10,925 nucleotides of DNA from CAZSAT01 sp964604675 (GTDB taxonomy: Bacteria; Myxococcota_A; UBA796; CAJQPC01), in the NCBI GenBank assembly GCA_964604675.1, contig CAZSAT010000183.1:1-10925 (forward strand). The letters are read 5' to 3'. Numbering within the stretch: position 1 is the first letter of the stretch; each line of letters begins with the position of its first letter. The position numbers were made by a program, and so were the translations under genes. This document shows positions 1 through 7,505 of the stretch, piece after piece. Below the pieces are notes generated by a model. The model made no database searches and was not told the DNA's origin. It worked only from the letters and a program-made list of their open reading frames with translations.

Positions 1-728
1 CCGCGGTCCACCACGAGCGTTGCCCCGGTCGTCAGGTCGCGGACCATGATCAAGGTCTTGTGGTCGTCGGACGCGAGCGTGTACGCGAGGTACCGTCCTG
101 ACGGGCTCACCGCAGGCTGTACCACACCGACGTCCAAGCTCTGTCCTGCCGGACCTGCCACGGTCGTCGCCGAGACCACCTTGGTCACGGTCACGGCTGC
201 GGTAGGACCGAGCACGGAAGCAGCGTGGGCGGTCAGGCTCGCCTGGCGCACATGAATTCGGTACAGAGAGCAGCCAGCGGGGTGGTCGCGATCGCAGAAG
301 CCCGCGAACCCTAGGCTGACGTAGATGTCTACGTCACCCAGACCGGCGGGCTCGGTGGAGATGGCTGGAATCGGGATGTCGACGTTGGGTGTCCACACGA
401 CGTTGGGCAGGTCCGGGTCCGGGTTCGGGTCGAAGGTGGTGCTCTCGCCCGACCCGGGCATCGCGTCTTGCTCGGCTCCTCGCATGCCCACCAGCCTGCC
501 CTGCACGCCGAGGGCGGCGAGCATCTCGAGAACGGCGGGCTCGTTCACACCGATCGGGTCGCCCCCGACCCATTGGGCCGCGTCCGGGTAGCCACCAGCT
601 TCCGCAGCGAAGAGCTGAAAGGGTTCCGTCGATCCTTGTACGCCTTGAATGGACGGAATCTTGTCGAGCGAGGCCAACGGATCCACGCACCCCACACAGC
701 TGCAGCTGAGGTCCTGTCCGCAGCTCAC
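1..728 (-). CDS. Partial protein, TolB/PD40-like propeller start, unknown role
   Basis: Reading the minus strand from GTG at 728 gives an open frame of 242 codons that leaves the window without a stop, so only the N-terminus is visible. Codon use is natural: third positions favour G/C and the residue mix is protein-like, unlike the Arg/His/Pro-rich shadows on other frames. The N-terminus is Cys-rich (Cys3, 9, 11, 14, including CSCVGC), with a second pair at Cys145 and Cys153. A Pro/Asp stretch (FDPNPDPDLPNVVW) lies mid-protein. From about residue 200 the text AVSPSGRYLAYTL followed by a VRDLTTG turn resembles one blade of a TolB/PD40 (WD40-like) propeller, so more blades are expected beyond the edge. 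No signal peptide is seen, which is odd for a TolB-like protein. The start overlaps the upstream stop as GTGA, implying translational coupling. The function is not recognised; the frame itself is well supported. Confidence 0.72.
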   Translation of the reverse strand, partial: MSCGQDLSCSCVGCVDPLASLDKIPSIQGVQGSTEPFQLFAAEAGGYPDAAQWVGGDPIGVNEPAVLEMLAALGVQGRLVGMRGAEQDAMPGSGESTTFDPNPDPDLPNVVWTPNVDIPIPAISTEPAGLGDVDIYVSLGFAGFCDRDHPAGCSLYRIHVRQASLTAHAASVLGPTAAVTVTKVVSATTVAGPAGQSLDVGVVQPAVSPSGRYLAYTLASDDHKTLIMVRDLTTGATLVVDR

Positions 729-1111
729 TCGTAGACGACCTGCATGGTGCCGCTGACCCGTGCGGTGGTCACGTTGCTCGTGGACGTGTTCTTCACGATG
801 AACCCGAAGCGGATGAGCATGGTGTCGTCCACGTCCCCGGTCACGTCCTTCCACGAGCCCGGGTAGTAGACGTCGTCGCCGGCATCGAAGGTGGTCAACA
901 ACGCCACGGCGACGCCTGGGCTGTCGGGGTGGTCGGCGATCTGGTACGCCGGGGAGACGGTGATGTCGCCGATGGTGCCGATGATCTCGAAGGCGCTGCG
1001 CACCTTGGACATCCCGGCGTTGCTCATCCACCCGGTGAACGGCAGGAAGCTGTTGGTGGTGGAGTCGGCGGACACGGTGGACCAGGAGAGAGGGATGCTC
1101 TTCGTCTGCAC
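725..1111 (-). CDS. Hypothetical 128-aa protein
   Basis: A 128-residue reading frame starting at GTG (1111); no other ATG, GTG or TTG occurs in frame back to the preceding stop. I do not recognise a family. The sequence is Ser/Thr/Val/Asp-rich with alternating hydrophobic strands (e.g. FEIIGTIGDITVSP, MLIRFGFIVKNT, ARVSGTMQVVYE), which suggests a small all-beta domain. It has no Cys, no signal peptide and no membrane span. Its last codons overlap the GTG start of the next minus-strand gene, so the two are probably cotranslated and may work together. The ribosome site is weak. It lies 135 bases downstream of the transporter ATPase stop, so it could be read-through from that operon or a separate unit. 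Its base composition looks slightly less GC-extreme than the transporter genes. Confidence 0.68.
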   Translation of the reverse strand: MQTKSIPLSWSTVSADSTTNSFLPFTGWMSNAGMSKVRSAFEIIGTIGDITVSPAYQIADHPDSPGVAVALLTTFDAGDDVYYPGSWKDVTGDVDDTMLIRFGFIVKNTSTSNVTTARVSGTMQVVYE

Positions 1112-1246
1112 GAGGTTCTCACATGGTCCGGCTCGATCAGAGCCCCCAATGACTTGATGCGTCCGGACTCACAAGGCGTACGTGAGCGGGACGCGTTCGG
1201 CAAGAGCCAGCCCCCCCCTTTCTTGACATGCTGCTGACATCTCGAG
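1112..1246. other. Intergenic gap between transporter ATPase and small hypothetical gene
   Basis: 135 bases with no supported gene. It contains an 8-base C run (G on the minus strand, about 1211-1218) and a direct repeat of TGACAT (1224-1229 and 1235-1240). No convincing hairpin plus T-run terminator is visible on the minus strand, so transcription from the transporter operon could continue into the next two genes. Confidence 0.4.
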
Positions 1247-2245
1247 CTAGGGAAGCGCCCACACCTGGCCCGTGACGGTGACCGCACCCGTGGGCTGCGG
1301 GGCCGAGGTCTCGACGTCCACAGTGCCCGCAGCGGTCTGGACGCGCAGGCGCCAGGCGCGGCCGATGAAGGCCTGGCCGACGACCGGGTCGCTGCCCTCT
1401 CCCAGTGCGAGTTGTTCTTCCCGAACGACCAGGCGCACGCTGCCGGTGCGCGCCTCCAGCAAGCTGACCCGCCCGAGTGCGGTCTCGGCGTGCTCTCCGT
1501 GGGCTTGGCCATCGAGGATGAGACCTCCACCCGTGAGCCGCGCAACAGCCTCGTCGCTGGGTCGGCGGTAGACCGCCTCGGGGCTGGCGAGCTGCGCCAC
1601 CCGAGCACCCTGGGCCTCGGGTACGAGCACCATCACGCGGTCCGCCAGGCGCAGAGCGTCGGTGCGGTCATGGGTGACGAGCAGCGCGGCGGTGCCCGCC
1701 TCCCGAATCAGCTGGCGCAGGTTCGTGCCCAGCTCCATCCGTCGCTCGGCGTCGATGTTCGAGAAGGGCTCGTCGAGCAGCATCAGGTGGGGCCGGGGAG
1801 CGAGCGCTCGGACGAGGGCCACCCTTTGCTGCTGGCCGCCGCTGAGCTCGGAGGGCAGGCGCGCACCGAGGTCCTGCAGACCCGCCATGGCGAGCAGCTC
1901 CGGTACCCGGAGGTTGCGCTCGGACCTGGGCAAGCCGAAGCCCACGTTCTCCGCCACCGTGAGGTTGGGGAAGAGCGCATAGTCCTGGAACACCAGGCCC
2001 ACGCCCCGCCGCTCGACTGGGACCTTCTCTCGGCCCTGGGCGACCACGTCGGTCCCGCCGATGGTGATGGTTCCAGCGGTCGGCGTGACGAGACCTGCGA
2101 CGGCGCGGAGCAGGGTGGTCTTTCCGCAGCCGGACGCCCCGAGCACCGCGACGAACTCACCATCGGCGAGATCGAGGTCGACGCCGGCGAGCACGGGCGT
2201 GCTGCCGTACTGGTGGGTGAGACCTCGGAGGAGAAGGGGTGTCAC
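1247..2245 (-). CDS. ABC transporter ATP-binding protein, Fe(III)/FbpC-like
   Basis: ATPase subunit of the importer encoded just upstream; it would power uptake from the cytoplasmic face of the inner membrane. From GTG 2245 it is 332 aa. Visible motifs: Walker A GASGCGKT (36-43), Q-loop FQDYALFPN with Gln87, signature LSGGQ (134-138), Walker B LMLLDEP (154-160), D-loop SNID and switch His192 in VTHDRTDA. Residues about 240-332 form a TOBE-type beta domain, as in FbpC, PotA and MalK relatives. GTG 2263 would add six residues and overlap less cleanly with a ribosome site; neither start has a good one. It nearly abuts or slightly overlaps the permease stop (2268-2270). The family is certain; the iron assignment rests on the neighbouring binding protein. 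Confidence 0.93.
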   Translation of the reverse strand: MTPLLLRGLTHQYGSTPVLAGVDLDLADGEFVAVLGASGCGKTTLLRAVAGLVTPTAGTITIGGTDVVAQGREKVPVERRGVGLVFQDYALFPNLTVAENVGFGLPRSERNLRVPELLAMAGLQDLGARLPSELSGGQQQRVALVRALAPRPHLMLLDEPFSNIDAERRMELGTNLRQLIREAGTAALLVTHDRTDALRLADRVMVLVPEAQGARVAQLASPEAVYRRPSDEAVARLTGGGLILDGQAHGEHAETALGRVSLLEARTGSVRLVVREEQLALGEGSDPVVGQAFIGRAWRLRVQTAAGTVDVETSAPQPTGAVTVTGQVWALP

Positions 2246-2267
2246 GGGTTGCTGGTCTACCACCTGG

Positions 2268-3818
2268 CTACACCGCCCGGCGCCAGCGCAGGGTGGCCAG
2301 GACCACCGCGAGCGCCACGACCTCGAGGAGCAGCGCGGCGACGCCAGCGTCGTGCCACATCGCCTCGCTGTACCGGTCCCAGACGCGGAAGGCGAGGGTC
2401 TGCACACCCACCGCGCCGCCGAGCAGCAGCGTGACGGGCAGCTCCTTGAGCACGGCGAGGAAGAGCAGCAGGGACGCTGCCGCCACGCCCGGTGCCATCG
2501 CCGGCAGGCCGACCCGGCGGAGGAAGAGCGCGCGTCCCACACCCAGGGCGAGCGCGGACTCTTCCTGGCGCCGATCGATCTGCAGCACCGCGGTCTTCAA
2601 GGCCGCGAAGCCTTCGGCGAGGAAGCGCACGGCGTACCCGGCGAGGAGCAGCACACCGCTCCCGGTCAGGGCGGCGTAGACAGCGCGTCCGTCGCCGACG
2701 GTGCGGGAGGCGGCCAGGGCGACCAGCACCAGCCCGAGCGCGAGCAGCACGCCCGGCAGCGCCGAGGTCAAGAGCGTGGCCTGCTCGACCCAACCGCCCC
2801 AGCGGCGGTCACGGGCGGCGACCCAGGCCGGCGCCCAGGCGAGCGCGCCGGTGACCACGGCGCCGATGGCGGCGACGGCCACGCTCTCGGCGGTGACCGT
2901 CCAGGGGGAGGCAAAGACCAGGTCCCGGCGCAGGCCCACGCCGACCCACTGCACCAGGGTGACGACCGGCAGCACGACGCCGGCGCCGATGACCACGGCG
3001 TGGGTGGCGTAGGTGGCGGCCAGCGCGGCGGCACCCGGTTGGCGCCGGGCAGGCAGCCGCGGGTTGGCGACGGTGCCGGCCTGGCGCGCACCGTGCAGCA
3101 CCCGCGCCAGGGCGAACAGCGGCACGGTCACGCCGAGCACCGCGGCACCCAGCAGGGTGGCCTGGGCCAGCTCCTGCCCCTTGACGGCTCCGTACAGGCG
3201 CCAGGTCAGCACGGGCGCGTCGAGCACGGCGACCGCACCGAAGTCGCTGATCGCGTAGAGCAGGCAGAGCAGCGCGGAGAGCGCGAGGGCCGCCCGCACC
3301 CGCGGGAACACCACGGTCCACGCGACGCGCCACGCCCCGGCACCGAGCGCTCGCGCGGCCTCCTCCTCCGCCGCCGAGGTCCGCGCGAGCGCGGCGCCGA
3401 CCAGCAGGTGCACGTAGGGAACGCAGACCACCGCCAGCACGAAGACCGCCACGCCCAGACCGGTCATCCGGGGGAGGCCCAGGGGTCCCCCGACCCAGCC
3501 GCCCGGGCCCATGGACTGGGCGAAGGTGGCCGCAGCCACGTAGCTGGGGGTGGCCAGTGGCAAGAGGCTCACCACCGCGAGCACCCGCCGTCCCGGGTAG
3601 CGGAGGCGTTGCTCCGCCCAGGCCAGCCACGCCCCGGCCAGCAGCGCGAGCACGGCCACGCCCACGGCGAGGGCCACGCTGGAGCCGAGCAGCGCGACGG
3701 CGTGGCTCCGGCCGAGCAGGGTGCCGAAGGAGGCCGCGGGGGCCCCGAGTGGATCCGGCGGCGGGTCGACGAGCCCGATCGTGAGCCCGAGGAGCGGGGA
3801 GAGCACCAGCAGCGCCAC
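2268..3818 (-). CDS. ABC transporter permease, fused two-domain, Fe(III)/FbpB-like
   Basis: Inner-membrane channel of the importer, 516 aa from GTG 3818. It carries two tandem BPD_transp_1 domains, the FbpB/SfuB arrangement, so one polypeptide supplies both permease halves. Each half has an EAA-type coupling loop that contacts the ATPase: EEEAARALGAGAWRVAW in the first half and EESALALGVGRALFLRR in the second. Roughly a dozen hydrophobic segments are visible, starting with LVALLVLSPLLGLTIGL. The start is uncertain: no ATG, GTG or TTG occurs in frame before 3818 near the preceding stop, and GTG 3818 lacks a ribosome site. A CTG at 3857, overlapping the binding-protein stop, would add 13 residues including a positive charge and follows a purine-rich stretch. 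It is placed between the binding protein and ATPase genes of one operon. Confidence 0.9.
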   Translation of the reverse strand: MALLVLSPLLGLTIGLVDPPPDPLGAPAASFGTLLGRSHAVALLGSSVALAVGVAVLALLAGAWLAWAEQRLRYPGRRVLAVVSLLPLATPSYVAAATFAQSMGPGGWVGGPLGLPRMTGLGVAVFVLAVVCVPYVHLLVGAALARTSAAEEEAARALGAGAWRVAWTVVFPRVRAALALSALLCLLYAISDFGAVAVLDAPVLTWRLYGAVKGQELAQATLLGAAVLGVTVPLFALARVLHGARQAGTVANPRLPARRQPGAAALAATYATHAVVIGAGVVLPVVTLVQWVGVGLRRDLVFASPWTVTAESVAVAAIGAVVTGALAWAPAWVAARDRRWGGWVEQATLLTSALPGVLLALGLVLVALAASRTVGDGRAVYAALTGSGVLLLAGYAVRFLAEGFAALKTAVLQIDRRQEESALALGVGRALFLRRVGLPAMAPGVAAASLLLFLAVLKELPVTLLLGGAVGVQTLAFRVWDRYSEAMWHDAGVAALLLEVVALAVVLATLRWRRAV

Positions 3819-3853
3819 GAGGGCGGCGCCGGCGCGCGCCGGGAGGCCGGAGC

Positions 3854-4852
3854 TCAGATCAGCCCCAGATCCTGCAGCATGGCGCGCGTGGGGGCGAGGT
3901 CGGCCAGCCACGCCTGCTCCACCTCGGCGAGCTTCAGGCTCTCCAGCGCGGGCACGTCGGGGTGGGTGGAGACGCCCGGACGCACCGGGTACTCGAAGGT
4001 CTCCTGTGCGAACCAGGCCTGAACGGGCTCGCTCAGGAGCCACGCGATGACCGCCTCGGCCTGCTCGGCGCGCTCGGTGCCCGCACGGATCCCGACCCCG
4101 GCGAGCATCAACACGTTGCCGGCGTCGCCCGCCTCCGGGAAGGACCAGTTGGCGGCCTTGTAGCCGTCGGTCTTCTTCTGGTGCAGGTAGTAGTGGTTGA
4201 CCCAGCCGAGGCGGATCGCGCCCTGGTGGGCGGCTTCGACCTGCGGCGAGTTCTTCGGGAAGACCTGCGGCTCGTTCGCCTGCACCGCCTGGAGCCACGC
4301 GCGGGTGGCGTCGTCGCCCCACAGGTGGCGCAGCGCCGACACGTGGGACTCGAAGCTGCCGTTTGCCGGCGCCCAGCCCAGCTTGCCCTTCCAGCGCGGG
4401 TCGGCGAGGTCGGCGAGCCGGGTGGGCAGCTCGCTCGTGGGGAGCTCGGTGTTGTAGACGAGCACCCGTGCACGGCCGCTCGTGCCGACCCAGAGGCCGT
4501 CGGCGTCCTGGAAGCGCGGGTCGGCCTGCCCACGCACCGCTTCGGGGATCGGGCGGAGCAGGCCGCGTTGAGCGAGGGCGCCCAGGTGCCCGGAGTCCTG
4601 GGCGAAGATCAGGTCGGCGGGGCTCTGCTCGCGCTCGGTGAGCAGGAGCGTGACCAGCTCGGGGGTGTCGCCGTAGCGCACTTCGACCGCCACGCCGGTC
4701 TCGGCCTCCACGCGCTCGAACAGCGGGCCCACCAGGGATTCCCCGCGTCCCGAGTAGATGACGAGCGGCTCGGCGGTGGTGGCTTCGGGGGCCGGCGCGG
4801 GGGCTTCGACCTGGACCTGCTGGGAGCAGGCGAGCATGAGCAACACGGACAC
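3854..4852 (-). CDS. Fe(III)-type ABC transporter substrate-binding lipoprotein, FbpA/FutA-like
   Basis: Cell-envelope receptor that would capture ferric iron (or a ferric chelate) and hand it to the permease. From GTG 4852 it is 332 aa, normal for FbpA/FutA/SfuA proteins. The mature part opens with LVIYSGRGESLVGPLFERVE, and the adjacent tyrosine pair in WVNHYYLHQ (Tyr221-Tyr222) matches the Fe-ligand tyrosines of FbpA. Cys9 in LMLAC is a lipobox, but only eight residues precede it and none is basic, which is much shorter than a classical signal peptide. The start is fixed by GGAGG four bases upstream, and no in-frame ATG, GTG or TTG exists just upstream. It begins 20 bases after the GMC oxidoreductase stop and leads the transporter genes. 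Related binding proteins carry thiamine, phosphonates or polyamines; the Tyr pair favours iron. Confidence 0.9.
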   Translation of the reverse strand: MSVLLMLACSQQVQVEAPAPAPEATTAEPLVIYSGRGESLVGPLFERVEAETGVAVEVRYGDTPELVTLLLTEREQSPADLIFAQDSGHLGALAQRGLLRPIPEAVRGQADPRFQDADGLWVGTSGRARVLVYNTELPTSELPTRLADLADPRWKGKLGWAPANGSFESHVSALRHLWGDDATRAWLQAVQANEPQVFPKNSPQVEAAHQGAIRLGWVNHYYLHQKKTDGYKAANWSFPEAGDAGNVLMLAGVGIRAGTERAEQAEAVIAWLLSEPVQAWFAQETFEYPVRPGVSTHPDVPALESLKLAEVEQAWLADLAPTRAMLQDLGLI

Positions 4853-4856
4853 GTGA

Positions 4857-4861
4857 CCTCC
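4857..4861 (-). promoter_or_regulatory. Shine-Dalgarno fixing the binding-protein start
   Basis: Minus-strand GGAGG lies four bases before GTG 4852. It decides the start of the binding protein and therefore shows that its lipobox Cys is at residue 9. Confidence 0.7.
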
Positions 4862-4872
4862 GGCCCGTCCAC

Positions 4873-6453
4873 TTAGCTGCGCAGGGCCGCGCTCGCCTTC
4901 TCCGCGATCATCATGGTCGGGGCGTAGAGGTTGCCGTTGGTGATGCTCGGCATGACCGAAGCGTCGACCACGTGGAGCCCCTGCAGCCCGTGGACCGAGA
5001 GGTCGTCGGGATCGACCACGCTCAGGGCGTCGCGGCCCATCTTGCAGGTGCAGGAGGGATGGAGCGCGGTCTCGGCGTCTTGCGCTACCCAGGCCAGGAT
5101 GTCGTCGTCGCTCGTGACCTCCGGGCCCGGGCTGATCTCGCCGTCGGAGAAGGGCTGGAACGCCGGCTGGTCGAGGATCTCCCTCACCTTGCGCACCACC
5201 GTGACCCAGGCACGGCGGTCGCGCTCGGTGGACAGGTAGTTGAACTGCAGCCGTGGATGCTCGCGCACGTCGCCGCTTCGGATGCGCACCCAACCGCGGG
5301 CCTCGGCGAGGTTCGGACCCGCGTGGATCTGGTAGCCGTGTCCGGCCACGGGGCTGGAGCCGTCGTAGCGCACGGCGAGCGGCAGGAAGTGCAGCTGGAG
5401 GTCGGGGTAGGGAGCCTCGGGGGTGGTCTTCAGGAAGCCGCCCGCCTCGAAGTGGTTGGTGGCGGCGGGGCCCGTGCGGGTCAGCAGCCACTCGAGCCCG
5501 ATCCAGGGCTGGTTCCACCAACGGAGGGCGGGCGCCACGCTGACCGGCTGGGCGCAGGCATGCTGGACGTAGACCTCGAGGTGGTCCTGCAGGTTCTCCC
5601 CGACCCCCGGCAGGTCGTGCAGCACCGGAACCTCGGCCTCCCGGAGCACCTGCTCGGGTCCCACGCCGCTGACCTGGAGCAGCTGCGGGCTGCCGATCGC
5701 GCCGGCACACAGCACCACCCGACCGGCGAGGAGGCGTTCGCCGTTCAAGAGCTCGACGCCGACCGCACGGGTGCCCTCGAGGAGCACGCGGGCGGTCTGG
5801 CAGCCGGTGCGCACCGAGAGGTTCGGTCGCGCGAGCACGGGGTGCAGGTAGGCGCGGGCCGCCGAGAGCCGGGTGCCCTTCCGGATGTTCCGGTCGAAGG
5901 CCGTGTGGCCCTCCTGCGCGCCGCCGTTGTAGTCCGCCGCGCGGGGGTAGCCGGCCTGCGCCATCGCCTCGAAGAAGGCGCCGAACAGCGGGTTCGTGCA
6001 CGGTCCGAGCTCCAGCTCGAGGGGTCCGGAGTGACCTCGCAGGGCGGGGTCGCCCCACAAGGCGGTCTCCGACGTGCGGAACCACGGCAGGCAGCCCTCC
6101 CACGACCAGCCCTCCATGCCCTCGGCCTGGGCCCACCCGTCGAAGTCGCCGGGGTGACCGCGCACGAAGATCATGCCGTTGATGGAGCTCGAGCCGCCCA
6201 GCACCTTGCCCCGCGCGTGGGCGATCCGGCGGCCGCCCATGAAGGGCTCGGGCTCCGAGCTGTAGCGCCAGTCGTAGCGAGGGTTTCCGAGCACGCGGGA
6301 CAGCCCCGCGGGCATGTGGAGCAGGAGCTCGTACCAGGCGTCTCGCCGGCCGGCCTCCAGGACCAGCACGCGGTGGTCCGGATCCTCGGAGAGGCGCGCC
6401 GCCACGCAGCAGCCTGCGGAGCCACCTCCGACCACGATGGTGTCGACGCTCAT
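4873..6453 (-). CDS. GMC-family FAD oxidoreductase, choline dehydrogenase-like
   Basis: FAD-dependent alcohol oxidoreductase of the GMC family, 526 aa from ATG 6453; close in sequence pattern to BetA (choline to betaine aldehyde), though the substrate is not proven. The N-terminal Rossmann site is VGGGSAG (Gly9-Gly14), with Glu33 in VLVLEAG as the ribose contact. GMC signature 1 is GKVLGGSSSINGMIFVRG and signature 2 is GAIGSPQLLQVSGVG. The BetA-like PGVGENLQDHLE and NHFEAGGF segments are present. The catalytic pair is probably His465 in LHPSCTCKMG and Asn508 in TNGNLYAPT. It stops right after AEKASAALRS and lacks the C-terminal tail of E. coli BetA. An upstream in-frame start would add 30 residues before the Rossmann strand and is less likely. 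There is no BetB or BetT neighbour; instead it leads an Fe(III)-type ABC operon. Confidence 0.92.
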   Translation of the reverse strand: MSVDTIVVGGGSAGCCVAARLSEDPDHRVLVLEAGRRDAWYELLLHMPAGLSRVLGNPRYDWRYSSEPEPFMGGRRIAHARGKVLGGSSSINGMIFVRGHPGDFDGWAQAEGMEGWSWEGCLPWFRTSETALWGDPALRGHSGPLELELGPCTNPLFGAFFEAMAQAGYPRAADYNGGAQEGHTAFDRNIRKGTRLSAARAYLHPVLARPNLSVRTGCQTARVLLEGTRAVGVELLNGERLLAGRVVLCAGAIGSPQLLQVSGVGPEQVLREAEVPVLHDLPGVGENLQDHLEVYVQHACAQPVSVAPALRWWNQPWIGLEWLLTRTGPAATNHFEAGGFLKTTPEAPYPDLQLHFLPLAVRYDGSSPVAGHGYQIHAGPNLAEARGWVRIRSGDVREHPRLQFNYLSTERDRRAWVTVVRKVREILDQPAFQPFSDGEISPGPEVTSDDDILAWVAQDAETALHPSCTCKMGRDALSVVDPDDLSVHGLQGLHVVDASVMPSITNGNLYAPTMMIAEKASAALRS

Positions 6454-6501
6454 GGCGGCGGGCTCTATCCGGCCCGGCGCGGTGGGCGCGCGGGGTGCCT
6501 G

Positions 6502-6521
6502 CCTGACACACTTGTGCCAGG
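6502..6521. promoter_or_regulatory. Imperfect palindrome, candidate operator
   Basis: In the 128-base gap between the divergent GMC oxidoreductase and hydrolase genes, CCTGACACA and TGTGCCAGG form 9-base arms around CT, with one mismatch. The position suits a dimeric regulator acting on one or both genes. It does not match a Fur box, and no regulator gene is nearby. The regulatory role is inferred. Confidence 0.35.
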
Positions 6522-6571
6522 TGACCGGCGAGGCCGCGCGCACCGTTAGCCACCGCTCGTGGGCTCGTGCT

Positions 6572-6576
6572 GGAGG
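6572..6576 (+). promoter_or_regulatory. Shine-Dalgarno fixing the hydrolase start
   Basis: GGAGG lies five bases before ATG 6582, inside the reading frame that a GTG at 6567 would open. It favours ATG 6582 and places the lipobox Cys at residue 7. Confidence 0.65.
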
Positions 6577-6581
6577 TTCTC

Positions 6582-7505
6582 ATGGTGTGGTGGCTCGCTT
6601 GTGCGTCGGCGCCGGGCGTCGGTGGTGACGCGGCCGGCGAGGTGGTGTTCGAAGCAGACGACACGGCCGCTGCCTCGGCCGACACGGCCTCGGATCGGGA
6701 CACGGCCTCGGGCGACGACACCGGGACGTGGAGCCCCGCCTTGACCGACTTCGACCTGCGCCGCGCGGGCGGGCACGACGTGGTGGTCCAGCAGGACACC
6801 GTCTCGGCTGGCGGCTGCAGCTTCGACCTGGTGCGCTACTCGCCGACCTCGCCCATCGCCCAGGTGGTGCTGTCGCACGGCTTCCTGCGCGCTCCCGACC
6901 ACATGGCGGACCTCGCCGGCCACCTGGCCAGCTGGGGCTTGGAGGTCGTGACCCCGCAGCTCTGCCACTCCAGCCTGTGGGACGCCGATCACGAGGCCAA
7001 CGGGGTGGAGCTGGCGGCGCTGGCGGACGAGCTGGGCTTCACGGCGCCGGTCTTCATGGGGCACTCCGCGGGCGGCGTGGCCAGCGTGGTCGCTGCGTCG
7101 GAGGGGAGCGCTTCCGCCGTGGTCACCCTGGACCTCGTCGAGTTCGAGAGCCTGGCCGCTTCCCGTGGCGCCGGCCTGTCGGTGCCGGTGTGGGGGGCCT
7201 TCGGCGAGAGCTCGTCGTGCAACGCGGACACGTCGGGGCTGGACGCTGTGAGCGCGTCCGGCGGTCTGGCGCTGCGCGTGGTCGGCGCCGACCACTGCGA
7301 CTTCGAGGGCCCCACCGACAGCCTGTGCACCCTGTTCTGCGAGGGCAGCTCGGCGTTCTCCGACTCCGAGATCAGCGAGCTGATCCGGGCCCTGGCCACC
7401 GCGGCGGTGATCGACGTGGGCGGCCTCGGCGACGCGGCCACGTGGTGGTCCGCAGGCTCGTGGTACGAGCAGCTCCGGGCCGAGGGGCGGCTGGAAGCGC
7501 TGTAG
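6582..7505 (+). CDS. Secreted alpha/beta-hydrolase lipoprotein, chlorophyllase/PAF-acetylhydrolase-like fold
   Basis: A 307-aa hydrolase predicted to sit lipid-anchored in the envelope. It starts MVWWLACASA: Cys7 looks like a lipobox cysteine after an extremely short hydrophobic stretch. Residues about 25-50 are an Asp/Thr/Ala/Ser-rich linker (repeats such as DTAS and DDTG), typical of surface lipoproteins in myxobacteria-like genomes. The hydrolase core follows: VVLSHGF (oxyanion strand), nucleophile elbow GHSAGG with Ser162, probable acid Asp184 in TLDLVE, and His238 in GADHCDFE. This Ser-Asp-His order and the LD-x-V motif resemble chlorophyllase, PAF-acetylhydrolase and cutinase-like esterases. 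Several Cys (SSSCN, HCDFE, LCTLFCEG) could form disulfides. The substrate is unknown. It is transcribed away from the GMC operon and converges on the kinase gene with four bases between stops. Confidence 0.85.
   Translation: MVWWLACASAPGVGGDAAGEVVFEADDTAAASADTASDRDTASGDDTGTWSPALTDFDLRRAGGHDVVVQQDTVSAGGCSFDLVRYSPTSPIAQVVLSHGFLRAPDHMADLAGHLASWGLEVVTPQLCHSSLWDADHEANGVELAALADELGFTAPVFMGHSAGGVASVVAASEGSASAVVTLDLVEFESLAASRGAGLSVPVWGAFGESSSCNADTSGLDAVSASGGLALRVVGADHCDFEGPTDSLCTLFCEGSSAFSDSEISELIRALATAAVIDVGGLGDAATWWSAGSWYEQLRAEGRLEAL

Noticed and set aside
334..690. Minus-strand 118-codon frame in the left region
   Set aside because: Arg/Gly-rich shadow; the edge gene in another minus frame has natural composition and a propeller-like motif.
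1223..1240. TTGACA as a plus-strand -35 promoter element
   Set aside because: No matching -10 box follows and no plus-strand gene lies downstream.
2061..4022. Long open frame on the plus strand (over 600 codons) opposite the permease
   Set aside because: Its translation is rich in Gly, Arg, Gln, His and Glu without domains, as expected of an antisense shadow of high-GC coding sequence; the minus strand has a clear permease.
6502..6521. Sigma-54 promoter on the minus strand (TGGCAC present)
   Set aside because: The GC of the -12 element is missing at the required spacing (TC instead).
4972..6549. Long plus-strand open frame opposite the GMC oxidoreductase
   Set aside because: It is compositionally biased and has no motifs; the minus-strand gene has complete GMC signatures.
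6454..6581. Fur box controlling the iron-type operon
   Set aside because: The gap is GC-rich and shows no GATAAT-like repeat.
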